NCBI GenBank assembly: GCA_031547305.1
Contig: JAVBSC010000039.1
Span: forward strand, 20,915 to 84,914
DNA length: 64,000 bases
Reading direction: 5' to 3'
Source: JAVBSC01 sp031547305
GTDB lineage: Bacteria > Desulfobacterota > Desulfovibrionia > Desulfovibrionales > Desulfovibrionaceae
In this document: piece after piece, positions 26,720 to 36,035 of the stretch
Position numbering within the stretch: position 1 is the stretch's first letter
Layout: every line of letters begins with the position of its first letter
Program-made: the position numbers and the translations under genes
The notes under the pieces: model-generated
Told to the model about the DNA's origin: nothing
What the model saw: the letters and a program-made list of their open reading frames with translations, nothing else
Databases searched by the model: none

Positions 26720-27590
26720 CAGTCTAAAACAAGCCGTGCCGTTCACCTGGCGGCAATGGGCGCGCCATTTCTGCCGGCAGTATAATATCGGCGACGCGGG
26801 GGTCCGTCCTGACCGCCCTGGCGACGGGCCGACAAATTTCCCCATTAGGACATGGGAAAAATTTCACCGCCAAATCCGTACATCCAAACAGGCATTGCTT
26901 TACGCTTTGTCGCAATTTCCAGAGGCTATCCTTATAGGCGGATGCCAGCGGTCAGGAACAACCATGCTCACACGCCTAATCACGAGTCACCCTGACATCT
27001 ATGACTTCAGCTTTTTGAGGGATGAAGAACTGGCTGCGGCGCTTGTCCTATCCGGCCACAGCCATTCAGGGCACGCGGGTAGGCGCTGCTTTCAGACGAC
27101 CTACCTGAACGAACGCTACGTTGAATATTTTGCTATGCCCAAAACCTACAAACTCATCTGGCTGTTCAGAAACCCATCATCTGTGGTGCGTTCCATGCTG
27201 TACAACTGGGCGGACTTTCCCAGGCTGGAACTATATTCCTCTTGCGGAGAACAACTTGATGACGGAACACCGGCGAAACAATGCGCTTCTTCCTCCCTTT
27301 TGCAGGCCTGCAGCGGGTACAACGGGAAGATAAAACAAGCTCTGACGTTATGGGAAAAACTTCCCAGGGAGCAAATACTTTTTATTGAGTATGAGGCTGT
27401 TATCAAAAACTCTGAAGTCTGGATTCCTAAAATCTTCTCTTTTGTCGGCCTTTCAGGCGCAGGCATAGCGCTGCCCGGCAAAACGCGCAGCTCAATGATT
27501 ATTCCGGAACTCACGGAAGAACAAAAAATGACGATTCGTGCCTCCTGCGAACAATCCTATAAAAAGGCCAGAGAAAGAGTTCTTTCCTGA
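26712..27590 (+). CDS. PAPS-dependent sulfotransferase family protein (1)
   Basis: A 292-residue soluble protein with the two PAPS-binding elements of sulfotransferases: the 5'-phosphosulfate loop ILIGGCQRSGTTMLTRL (about 74-90) and the 3'-phosphate strand-helix IWLFRNPSSVVRSM (about 147-160). A C-terminal segment (REQILFIEYE) matches the family. It probably transfers sulfate from PAPS to a sugar hydroxyl of the EPS unit. The APS kinase gene in the same locus supports this. It is coupled to the Wzy-like gene by an 8-base overlap and lies 10 bases before a glycosyltransferase. Acceptor and position are unknown. Confidence 0.82.
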   Translation: MLDSLKQAVPFTWRQWARHFCRQYNIGDAGVRPDRPGDGPTNFPIRTWEKFHRQIRTSKQALLYALSQFPEAILIGGCQRSGTTMLTRLITSHPDIYDFSFLRDEELAAALVLSGHSHSGHAGRRCFQTTYLNERYVEYFAMPKTYKLIWLFRNPSSVVRSMLYNWADFPRLELYSSCGEQLDDGTPAKQCASSSLLQACSGYNGKIKQALTLWEKLPREQILFIEYEAVIKNSEVWIPKIFSFVGLSGAGIALPGKTRSSMIIPELTEEQKMTIRASCEQSYKKARERVLS

Positions 27591-27600
27591 GGATAAGGGA

Positions 27601-28812
27601 ATGAAGAAAACCAAGATTCTCTTGCTTGCACCGCAAAAATTCCCCCCCAGGCATGTTGACGTGTCTGTTCTCATTGGCGAAAAGCTGCCGCAGTATGGAT
27701 ATAAGACAGATGCGCTCATGCAGGCCGAAGCGGTTTGCGGACAATCCTATTCCACCACCTGGGGGAGCGGGACAGCCTACGTGGCTTGTACAAACGACGC
27801 GACAACTCTCTGGGGACGCTGCAAACGCTTCTGGAACAATCTGGTCAATGACGCCAAAGTGTTGCCACTGGCGAAAAAAAATTTGTACGCCTGTATTATC
27901 GCCAAAGACAAATTTTTTGGTGGAATAATCGCCTTATTGGCCGCAAAACTTACAAAAACCCCTTTTATATTCTGGCTCTCATTTCCATACCCGGAGGATT
28001 TTCTCTGCCAGGCAATGAGCAACTCCGGAATAAAACGCCTGACGCTTTATTCGCGCTTTATCCTGACCCACTTCGTACTATACCACATTTTATTGCCATG
28101 CTCCACGCATATTTTTGCCCAAAGCGCACAAATGAAAAACGACCTCGCCGCCGAAGGCGCGTCGCAAGGTAAAATGACAGTGCTACCCATGGGGATAGCC
28201 AAAATGCCAGAGTCGGACACCAGTATTCGGTCCGGGCAACTGGACAGACCCTTTGCCCTGTATCTCGGCACCTTGAATTATGTGAGAAATCTGGACTTTC
28301 TGGTTCGGGTAATGGCGGAAGTAATAAAAGAAAAACCAGAAGTGCAGCTGTTTTTCATCGGCAAGGGAGTGCATCCTCAGGACGAAGCCATACTGCGCAC
28401 TGAAATAAACCGGCTTCAGCTTTCAGATACAGTAAAACTCCTTGGCTTCATGCCCTTTGCGGAGGCAGCCGGGTGGATCAGCCGCGCCTCCGTGTGCTTA
28501 TCACCCTATTACCCATCATTTATCCTCAACTCTACCTCTCCGACGAAACTTATTGAATATATGGCCTACGGAAAAGCCGTTGTAGCAAACGAGCATCCTG
28601 AACAAAGCCTTATTCTGAAAGAAAGCAAGGCTGGGCTATGTGTACCCTGGGAGGAAAAGGCCTTTGCCAGAGCCATTATAACTCTTGTGAATAATCCCGA
28701 AGAAGCCAAGGCCATGGGCCAGCGCGGGCGTGAGTATGTAAAGAACACCCGCACCTACGACATCATTGCGGCTGACTTTGTAAAGTCCCTTGAAAAAGTA
28801 ATCAGCCAGTAA
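27601..28812 (+). CDS. glycosyltransferase family 4
   Basis: A 403-residue GT-B fold glycosyltransferase. The N-terminal domain (KILLLAPQKFPPRH) should hold the acceptor, and the C-terminal Glycos_transf_1 domain shows FALYLGTLNYVRN, VQLFFIGKG and the nucleotide-sugar-binding region SPTKLIEYMAYGKAVVANEHPE, in which the usual EX7E pattern is recognisable at E...E. The frame is open for 21 codons upstream, but AGGATAAGGGA just before 27601 fixes the start. It probably adds one sugar to the lipid-linked EPS unit; donor and linkage are unknown. Confidence 0.85.
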   Translation: MKKTKILLLAPQKFPPRHVDVSVLIGEKLPQYGYKTDALMQAEAVCGQSYSTTWGSGTAYVACTNDATTLWGRCKRFWNNLVNDAKVLPLAKKNLYACIIAKDKFFGGIIALLAAKLTKTPFIFWLSFPYPEDFLCQAMSNSGIKRLTLYSRFILTHFVLYHILLPCSTHIFAQSAQMKNDLAAEGASQGKMTVLPMGIAKMPESDTSIRSGQLDRPFALYLGTLNYVRNLDFLVRVMAEVIKEKPEVQLFFIGKGVHPQDEAILRTEINRLQLSDTVKLLGFMPFAEAAGWISRASVCLSPYYPSFILNSTSPTKLIEYMAYGKAVVANEHPEQSLILKESKAGLCVPWEEKAFARAIITLVNNPEEAKAMGQRGREYVKNTRTYDIIAADFVKSLEKVISQ

Positions 28813-28846
28813 TTAAACCATCTGAAAAATACAATATTATATCTAT

Positions 28847-31135
28847 ATGCTACTAAAATATCACAAAATTTATCCATACGCCGTACGGGCGCACCGGCAC
28901 CGCGCGCCATGGTTTGCCGCTGCGGCTCTGTTCGCATTTCTTTGCTCAGGCGCGGATATGGGCTGGCCGGATAATCTGCCGCCGCAGGTACACGCAACAA
29001 TAACAGGCCCCTTGGTGGACTGGATTTCACTGGATCTTCCAGACCGCCTCAAACAAAACCCGTTGGCAAGAAATGGTTTTTTGGATGTCACACTACTGGG
29101 TGCGGACCCGACAGGCGGCAAAGACTCCACAAAGGCTATTCAATCGGCAATCAATACGGCAAGAAACCTGCAGCTTGTCTGCTTTTTCCCATCAGGAACA
29201 TATATCGTCTCAGATACATTAAATTGTGAACAACAAAGATATAAGCGCTCCAGCGGAAAAATCAGCTCGGCGCCACAATTCCCTAATGTGCTGCTGGGCT
29301 CCAGAACGGGACCCAGGCCAAAATTAATCTTAAAAAGAGCAAGTCCCGGCTTTGCGTCCAAAACAAGCCCCAAGCCGGTAGTTCACTTTTGGGCGCAAAG
29401 CGTGGCAGCGCCAGAAAAGCCGCAACCGAACATATCGTTTTTACAAACTTTTACCAATATAGATATAGAAATAGAACCAGAAAACGATGGCGCGGTGGCT
29501 CTGCGGCATCAGGCGGCGCAGGGTTCGGCGATAGAAGAATGCACTCTGGATGTGCGGAACGGCTTCAAGGGGCTTGAGGGCGGCATTGGTTCCGGCGGGG
29601 CGATTACGGATTTAACTGTGCTCGGCGGGCAGGTCGGGCTTGATTTTTCCAGTTCACAGCCTGTTCCTACCATTATTGACGTGAAACTTCTTGGGCAAAC
29701 CCGGGCTGCCATTGTCTATACCGGAAGACAGTCGCTTGTTTGCGTGGGAGCACGGATTGAGTATTCCGGCAACGGAGCCGCTATTAGCGGTTTTCCGCTC
29801 CTGCGCTATCCATTTCTGGGACAGATCGCGCTGATAGACAGCAGCATCAAGCTTGCCTCAAAAAGCGCCATCCCTGTAGATACACAGTCAAGCCTATACA
29901 TCAAAAATACCTATATCAAAAACAGCGGCCTTCGTGACATACTCATAAAAGGCCCCGAACCATCATCCACTACCACCGTTCAGTGGGCTCATATTGTTGA
30001 GTTGGTGCAAAAGCAGAGAGCGCTAGAATATCGCGGAAATATCTACACATCTCCTGTCTATGTAAACGGGGTGCAAAAAAAGTTCCCCCCCGTAATCGGC
30101 ACTGTGCCAGACCTGCCGGCAGGCTTTCTCCAGCTGCATCACATGCCATCGCCCCGGCCTTCGTTTGAGGATAAAGGCGTAGCGGATATAATGAAGGACT
30201 TCGGAGTAAAAGGAGACGGCCTTACTGATGACACAAAGGCCCTGCAGGCCGCGTTGAATAAAACAATAACCGTATTTTTGCCAAAGGGCGTATACAAAAT
30301 ATCCGCCCCGCTCGTTATTCCCAAAGGGGTGACGCTGTTCGGAACTGCAACGCATTTGGCCGTTATCACGCCGGATCCCAAGGGCTGGCGGACAAAAAAA
30401 GGCCAACCGCTTCTTATAACCGCAGCCGGGGAGGACGCCGCTGTAAAATTATTCTCCTTTTCCCTCCATACACCTGACAGCATTCCGCAGGCCTACGCAC
30501 TTCGCTGGCAAAGCGGGGGAGAATCCATCCTGCATGGGGTTCTCCCAACGCCTATGCCGCCGTTGGGTGGATTTAAAGCCGGCGGCAAACCAACACGGAC
30601 AGAGCCGCTGGTGCAAGCCACGGCCGGAAGCGGCGGCCGCTGGTACCGCCTGTGGATCACAGCCCCCAGCAGCGATGCCCCAGGCTATGCGCACCTTTCT
30701 ATGCTTGGAGCAAATAGGCTTACTTTATACCATTACAACACGGAGCGGGCCAGCTCGCCGCAGCAGTTGAAAATTGAAGACTGCCGGGAGGTAAATATTT
30801 TCGGCCTGAAAGCTGAGGGCGGGACAACGGTGGTTTCCATTAATAATTCAAATAATATAGGTATTTATGGACTCGGAGGTCTGGTATCCGCCACTCGAAA
30901 CTCATCTGTCATCACTATTAAAGAGTCAAAACAGATTCGCCTAATCAATTTAATGGAATCCCCAAGCCCAGACAAAAAAAATGCTCCGCTCAGCAGCGTC
31001 CCGGATTGGGAATATACAGCAAACCGCGGTGATTGGAGTTTTGTGCATGATACAGAAAAAAATGCAGATAATTCTGAACAAAGTGTGTTGACAAACAAAT
31101 TTGAACGCCCTGCAATGTATTATCGTGTAGAATAA
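28847..31135 (+). CDS. double pectate-lyase-3-like right-handed beta-helix protein
   Basis: A 762-residue protein with an N-terminal signal or anchor helix (about 22-38) and two Pectate_lyase_3-type openings: LLGADPTGGKDSTKAIQSAI (about 83-102) and FGVKGDGLTDDTKALQAAL (about 452-470). Each is followed by parallel beta-helix repeats. Phage tail-spikes, polysaccharide lyases and epimerases use this fold. Lying between a glycosyltransferase and the flippase in an EPS locus, it may trim, epimerise or bind the exported polymer in the periplasm. Catalytic residues cannot be assigned from sequence alone. Start ATG at 28847. Confidence 0.78.
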   Translation: MLLKYHKIYPYAVRAHRHRAPWFAAAALFAFLCSGADMGWPDNLPPQVHATITGPLVDWISLDLPDRLKQNPLARNGFLDVTLLGADPTGGKDSTKAIQSAINTARNLQLVCFFPSGTYIVSDTLNCEQQRYKRSSGKISSAPQFPNVLLGSRTGPRPKLILKRASPGFASKTSPKPVVHFWAQSVAAPEKPQPNISFLQTFTNIDIEIEPENDGAVALRHQAAQGSAIEECTLDVRNGFKGLEGGIGSGGAITDLTVLGGQVGLDFSSSQPVPTIIDVKLLGQTRAAIVYTGRQSLVCVGARIEYSGNGAAISGFPLLRYPFLGQIALIDSSIKLASKSAIPVDTQSSLYIKNTYIKNSGLRDILIKGPEPSSTTTVQWAHIVELVQKQRALEYRGNIYTSPVYVNGVQKKFPPVIGTVPDLPAGFLQLHHMPSPRPSFEDKGVADIMKDFGVKGDGLTDDTKALQAALNKTITVFLPKGVYKISAPLVIPKGVTLFGTATHLAVITPDPKGWRTKKGQPLLITAAGEDAAVKLFSFSLHTPDSIPQAYALRWQSGGESILHGVLPTPMPPLGGFKAGGKPTRTEPLVQATAGSGGRWYRLWITAPSSDAPGYAHLSMLGANRLTLYHYNTERASSPQQLKIEDCREVNIFGLKAEGGTTVVSINNSNNIGIYGLGGLVSATRNSSVITIKESKQIRLINLMESPSPDKKNAPLSSVPDWEYTANRGDWSFVHDTEKNADNSEQSVLTNKFERPAMYYRVE

Positions 31136-31145
31136 ATTATGCACT

Positions 31146-32615
31146 ATGGCTACTTCAAATAATCTTACAAAAAATACCAGCCAAATTCTCCTAGGCAGTA
31201 TTGGAGCACAAGCAATCAATCTTGCGCTTTATCCAATATTAACAAGAATATATTCTCCTGAAGCCTTTGGCATATTTTCAATATTATTGACAATAATAGT
31301 CATCATTGGTCCAGCCTCAACTCTACGTTATGATGCTGCATTGCTACTCCCAAAGCAGGATAATGAAGCTTTTGCTTTATATTTTATGAGCCTTGGTGGG
31401 GCTATAATATTTGCCGTGCTCATTTCAATAGCAATATTTGTTTTGCAACTGTCCAAAGGCTATCCTTTTATCGATGAATTGAAGGGACATGAATCCATAA
31501 TATGGCTCATCCCATGTGGTATTATAAGCCTGGGCATGTTCCAAAGCGCCTCTTTTCTTTCGACAAGAACAAAACAATTTATACCTTTATCAAAAGCCAG
31601 AATCATGCAAGCACTTTTGGAAAAGGCCATCTCCATAGCCATCGGCTTGGGCTCAGCAACAGCCGTCGGACTTCTGGCCGGCAGATGGTTGAGCCCGCTT
31701 GTGGCCTCTCTCTATCTTGGGTGTAAAGCTTGGCGCTTTAACACGCCAAAGCTGCCCCTGGCAGCATACGCGGCGCTAGCGAACCGCTATAAAAGATTTC
31801 CCCTTATAGGAGTTTGGGGCGTATTTTTAGATACAGCGGCCCGCGAGCTTCCAACTATTCTTTTAGGTATTTTGTTTTCACCAATAACAGCGGGACAATA
31901 CGCCCTAGCAACACGCATTATTGGAGTCCCGCTCAGCACCATAGGGGAAGCCGCGCAACGGGCATACCTGCATCAATCCGCGCTCATTAGACACGATATC
32001 GACGCTGTACGACAGGCCACCGTTGAGTGCCTTGTCATGTTGATTATTTTCGCCATGCCGACATTACTGCCATTCATATTCCTAGGAAAAGATATTTTCG
32101 GATTCTTTTTTGGCTCTCAATGGGCATTGGCTGGTGTTTACACGCAGTATCTCGGCCTGAGTTTTATGACCAAACTTATTATGCGCCCTATATGTTCAAT
32201 TTTTGTTATTCTTGAAAAACAATTAATAATGGTAGCATTAAATACATTATTATTGATATTTAACATAATGCCAATATTTGCATGCTATATCTATAACTAT
32301 AATGATATCATACTAATAATATCATTAGCAATATCATCATTCACAATATCATTATTCATAATAATATTTACGTTAATATACATATCATCAACAGTGCATA
32401 ATTTTCTATCTATACTAAAGAGTATATTAATATCAATTTTACCATCCATCTTTATTTATACATATGCATATAAATATATACAAATGTTATACATAAAAAT
32501 TCTTATTGTTATAGTAGGTGTTCTTCTACAATATGCAATATTAATATTAATGAATAATAAGTACAGGACTAGGATTATAGCAATATTTGTCAGTTACTCA
32601 AAAAACAAACGATAA
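31146..32615 (+). CDS. Wzx-like polysaccharide flippase (MOP superfamily)
   Basis: A 489-residue membrane protein with 12-14 hydrophobic helices and the Polysacc_synt start pattern (NTSQILLGSIGAQAINLALYPILTRIYSPEAFG). It should flip undecaprenyl-linked repeat units to the periplasm for the Wzy-like polymerase. Its AT content rises steeply in the last third (32200-32600), where the helices are Ile-rich; this is the most AT-rich coding stretch in the window. The stop lies 4 bases before the next sulfotransferase start. Confidence 0.87.
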   Translation: MATSNNLTKNTSQILLGSIGAQAINLALYPILTRIYSPEAFGIFSILLTIIVIIGPASTLRYDAALLLPKQDNEAFALYFMSLGGAIIFAVLISIAIFVLQLSKGYPFIDELKGHESIIWLIPCGIISLGMFQSASFLSTRTKQFIPLSKARIMQALLEKAISIAIGLGSATAVGLLAGRWLSPLVASLYLGCKAWRFNTPKLPLAAYAALANRYKRFPLIGVWGVFLDTAARELPTILLGILFSPITAGQYALATRIIGVPLSTIGEAAQRAYLHQSALIRHDIDAVRQATVECLVMLIIFAMPTLLPFIFLGKDIFGFFFGSQWALAGVYTQYLGLSFMTKLIMRPICSIFVILEKQLIMVALNTLLLIFNIMPIFACYIYNYNDIILIISLAISSFTISLFIIIFTLIYISSTVHNFLSILKSILISILPSIFIYTYAYKYIQMLYIKILIVIVGVLLQYAILILMNNKYRTRIIAIFVSYSKNKR

Positions 32616-32619
32616 CGCC

Positions 32620-33609
32620 ATGAAGCCTCCATTTTTTATCCTTGGCAGCCAACGCTCCGGCACAACGTTGCTCCGTCTTATTTTCAACGCCCATCCAGAG
32701 CTGGCCGTGCCTGAAGAGGGAACCTTTTTATTCCCGTGCTTGCGCAGAGAAAAAAAGTCCGCGGGAATTGAATACGCGGGCGGGGAACTGACCGCGCTGC
32801 TGCAATATTTTCAAAAAAACACCCAATTCCAGCAATGGAACCTGAATCAGGAATATTTTGAGCAGGCTCTTAGCGGCAAAGCCGCCTTTAACTGCCGGGA
32901 AATTTTTGAAGCCTTATACGGCGCTTTTGCAAGACAGCATAATAAGACACGCTGGGCGGACAAAACGCCAAGCTTTTTCCGCATGGTCCCCACTCTGGCG
33001 TTCATATTTCCGGAAGCTAAATTCATCCACCTTATCCGCGACGGACGCGATGTCTACCTGAGTCAAAAAAAAATGGGCACGCATGCCTATACAGTCGGAA
33101 GCGCGGCTCTGGAATGGAAAGTGAAAGTGCGGATAGCGCAGCGGGATTTGAGGGTATATGCGCCTGGCCGGTGGATAGAGATCCGCTACGAAGATCTGCT
33201 GACGGCGCCGGAAACAGTAATGCCGAAGCTTTGCCAGTTTGTGGAGCTATCGTGGCTTCCGGAAATGCTGAATTTCTGGCGGACAAGCGAACAGTTTATC
33301 GGCAAACATCACTCCAAATCCATCTTTAAATCGCTGGACCCTTCGCGGGCTAACCGCTGGAAGGAAAAACTGCTCCCAGCCGAAATACGCAAATTTGAAA
33401 AAGTGGCCGGCGATCTGCTGGCCTCATTGGGATATGAAACAAATACACACGGCCCTATCAGTACAAAGGAATACGCGATGTTGGCTCTTGAGCTGCTCAC
33501 CCACATACCGATGCGGGCTTTTTCCATAGCCTTCACCAGGATGAACCTGGGAATAAGCGCCCGTTTCGGACTAAAGACCGAAGCATCCGGCAAAGGGGAA
33601 GAAAAGTGA
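32620..33609 (+). CDS. PAPS-dependent sulfotransferase family protein (2)
   Basis: A 329-residue protein of the Sulfotransfer_3 type. The 5'-phosphosulfate loop is FFILGSQRSGTTLLRLIF (residues 5-22), and the 3'-phosphate element is FIHLIRDGRDVYLSQ (about 137-151). It also has a conserved EEGTF acceptor-side segment and the C-terminal RANRWKEKL helix typical of the family. It would add a second sulfate, at another position or on another sugar than the first sulfotransferase. The frame is open 11 codons upstream within the flippase gene; the ATG at 32620 gives a compact N-terminus. It sits between Wzx and a glycosyltransferase. Confidence 0.85.
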   Translation: MKPPFFILGSQRSGTTLLRLIFNAHPELAVPEEGTFLFPCLRREKKSAGIEYAGGELTALLQYFQKNTQFQQWNLNQEYFEQALSGKAAFNCREIFEALYGAFARQHNKTRWADKTPSFFRMVPTLAFIFPEAKFIHLIRDGRDVYLSQKKMGTHAYTVGSAALEWKVKVRIAQRDLRVYAPGRWIEIRYEDLLTAPETVMPKLCQFVELSWLPEMLNFWRTSEQFIGKHHSKSIFKSLDPSRANRWKEKLLPAEIRKFEKVAGDLLASLGYETNTHGPISTKEYAMLALELLTHIPMRAFSIAFTRMNLGISARFGLKTEASGKGEEK

Positions 33610-33634
33610 CCGCGCAAAGCAAAGGCCATGCATC

Positions 33635-34831
33635 ATGAAACTCCTCTTTGCCAACAAATTCTTCTTCCTGAACGGCGGCTCGGAAACAGTCATGTTTCAG
33701 GAGCGCGCCTTCATGCTGTCCCAGGGCGCGAAAATTATCGACTTTTCCATGCAAGACGAGCGCAACTTGCCCTCGCCTTATGCGGAGTACTTCATTCCGC
33801 CGGTCTCCTACCGCAAGGGGCCGCTGCTCAGCCGCCTCAAAGCCGCCGCCTCCTTCGTGCATTCCGGCGAGGCCGTTCGGCGGTTGAAGCGGTTGCTGGC
33901 CGGGGTCAAGCCGGATATCGCGCATCTGCACAACATTTACCACCAGCTTACGCCGTCCATCATTCCCGTGCTCAAAGACGCCGGCGCAAAAGTGGTTATG
34001 ACCCTGCACGACGGCAAGCTGGTCTGCCCCAGCTACCTGATGCTGAACCGTGGCAAGCCCTGCACCGCCTGCGCCGGTCGCAAATTCCACCTGCCCATAA
34101 GCACCCATTGCCAGGGCTCCAGGTTGCAGGAAGCCCTGTTCTGCGCGGAGGCCTATTTCCATAAGTGGAAAGGCAGCTATGACGGCGTGGACCGCTTCAT
34201 CGCCCCCAGCCGCTTTCTGGCGGATCTTGTGGCCCAGCGCGTGGGCCGGGAACGCGTGGTTGTCATCCCCAACGGCATTGACCCGGACGTCCATCTACCC
34301 ACCTGGGAAGACGAGGGCTACATTCTTTATTACGGCCGTCTGTCGGAAGAAAAAGGCGTGGCAACTCTGCTGGCGGCGCACGCGGCCATGAAAAACCAGG
34401 TCCCGCTGGTCATCGTGGGAACCGGGCCGCTGGAAGCGGAATTGAAAGCCCAAAATCCGGCCAACGTCACTTTCGCCGGCTACCGCTCCGGGGAAGAATT
34501 GTGGAATTACGTGCGCCGGGCCTCCTGCCTGGTCACGCCTTCCGAATGGTACGAGAACGCGCCAATGACCGTGCTTGAAGGCATGTCCTTCGGCAAGCCG
34601 GTTATCGGATCGCGCATCGGCGGCATTCCGGAGCAGATCCAGGATGGCGAAACCGGCCTGCTCCGCGCCCCCGGCAAGGCTGAAGAATTCGCTTGCGCGC
34701 TTGATAAGCTCATGGCAGACAAAGAATTGCGCGCCAGGATGGGGAAAGCCGGCCGCGGCAGGCTGGAGGGCCAATTCAGCCTGGCGATGCATAACGACCG
34801 GCTTCTGGCCTTGTATAAGGCGATTCTGTAA
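33635..34831 (+). CDS. glycosyltransferase family 4
   Basis: A 398-residue GT-B enzyme. The N-terminal half has the glycine loop FFLNGGSETVMFQ, a cysteine-rich insertion (CTACAGRKFHLPISTHC) and SRFLADLV. The C-terminal half has PNGIDPD, YYGRLSEEKG and the donor site ENAPMTVLEGMSFGKPVIGS. GC-rich DNA returns here, unlike the preceding flippase. It probably acts on the EPS repeat unit; the donor sugar is unknown. The ATG at 33635 lies 26 bases after the sulfotransferase. Confidence 0.88.
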   Translation: MKLLFANKFFFLNGGSETVMFQERAFMLSQGAKIIDFSMQDERNLPSPYAEYFIPPVSYRKGPLLSRLKAAASFVHSGEAVRRLKRLLAGVKPDIAHLHNIYHQLTPSIIPVLKDAGAKVVMTLHDGKLVCPSYLMLNRGKPCTACAGRKFHLPISTHCQGSRLQEALFCAEAYFHKWKGSYDGVDRFIAPSRFLADLVAQRVGRERVVVIPNGIDPDVHLPTWEDEGYILYYGRLSEEKGVATLLAAHAAMKNQVPLVIVGTGPLEAELKAQNPANVTFAGYRSGEELWNYVRRASCLVTPSEWYENAPMTVLEGMSFGKPVIGSRIGGIPEQIQDGETGLLRAPGKAEEFACALDKLMADKELRARMGKAGRGRLEGQFSLAMHNDRLLALYKAIL

Positions 34832-34928
34832 TCGCAACCGCTTAAACTATCGCGTCGTCCGGAATCAGGATTGCATCCTGGCGGTTTTTCTCTATAATCC
34901 ACGCACAAGACTTTAAACAGGTGTTTTT

Positions 34929-35951
34929 ATGAGCCAGGACAAATCCGCTCTTCTGCCCAATCCGCCCGAGGCCCTGCTGGCCGTCACTTACCGCTGCAAC
35001 GCCAAGTGCCATATGTGCAACACCTGGCAGTTTCCCACGAAAAAGAGCGAGGAAGTGAGCGCCAGGGATCTGGAAAAACTGCCGGGCGGCTACCGCTTTG
35101 CCAACGTTACCGGCGGCGAGCCTTTTTTGCGCGAGGACTTGCAGGACATCGTGGAAGTCGTGCTGCAAAAGACCCAACGCCTGGTCATCAGCAGCAACGG
35201 CTATTATACGGACAAAGTCCTGGCCCTGGCGGAAAAATTCTTCCCCAGGGTGGGGGTGCGCATCAGCATAGAAGGCCTGCCGGCGGCCAACGACGAGCTG
35301 CGCGGCCTGAAAGACGGCTTCGACCACGGCCTGCGCACTCTGCTGGGCCTGCGCCACCTGGGGCTTAAGGACATCGGCTTCGGCATCACCGTATCCGACC
35401 GCAACGCCAGGGACATGATCGAGCTTTACGAACTGGCGGACGCCATGGGCCTGGAATTCGCCACGGCCGCCATGCACAACACCTATTATTTCCACAAGTT
35501 CGACAACAGCTTCAGCGACAAGGAGATGATCTCCGAGCAGTTCCGCGAACTGGCCCGCCGCCTTCTGAAAAGCCGCAGCCCGAAAAAATGGTTCCGAGCC
35601 TGGTTCAACTACGGCTTAGCCAACTATGTTTACGGCAATCCACGCTTTCTGCCCTGTGAAGTGGCCAACGACGTGTTCTTTATGGACCCGTTCGGGGAAA
35701 TCCGGCCCTGCAACGGCATGGAAGAAAGCATGGGCAACATCAGGGAAAAAAGCTTTGAGGAAATCTGGAACAGCCCGCAGGCGCGGGAAGTGCGGCGCAA
35801 GGTTTCCTGCTGCGACAAACACTGCTGGATGGTGGGCAGCGCGGCTCCGGCCATGAAAAAAGCCATTAAGGTGCCGCTGAAGTGGATCATCAAAAACAAG
35901 CTGCGTCTGCTCAAGGGTGAGGATATCGACTGGTGCCTGGAAAAAGGTTGA
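34929..35951 (+). CDS. radical SAM/SPASM protein in EPS locus
   Basis: A 340-residue radical SAM enzyme. The AdoMet [4Fe-4S] motif is CNAKCHMC (residues about 24-31), followed by the GGEP strand (VTGGEPFL) and a SPASM-type C-terminal region with CEVANDVFFMDPFGEIRPCNGMEES and CCDKHCW. No peptide precursor gene is adjacent, and the neighbours are glycosyltransferases. It may therefore modify a sugar or a lipid carrier by radical chemistry, as some EPS-locus radical SAM proteins are suspected to do. An AGG ribosome-binding site lies eight bases before the ATG. Function is otherwise unknown. Confidence 0.83.
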   Translation: MSQDKSALLPNPPEALLAVTYRCNAKCHMCNTWQFPTKKSEEVSARDLEKLPGGYRFANVTGGEPFLREDLQDIVEVVLQKTQRLVISSNGYYTDKVLALAEKFFPRVGVRISIEGLPAANDELRGLKDGFDHGLRTLLGLRHLGLKDIGFGITVSDRNARDMIELYELADAMGLEFATAAMHNTYYFHKFDNSFSDKEMISEQFRELARRLLKSRSPKKWFRAWFNYGLANYVYGNPRFLPCEVANDVFFMDPFGEIRPCNGMEESMGNIREKSFEEIWNSPQAREVRRKVSCCDKHCWMVGSAAPAMKKAIKVPLKWIIKNKLRLLKGEDIDWCLEKG

Positions 35952-36035
35952 TAATCAGATGTTCAGGAAAATTGCTTCAAAAGAACGCTGTTTTCATATT
36001 TATGATAATTCCTTGTTTTTTGTAAGGCGTCCTGT

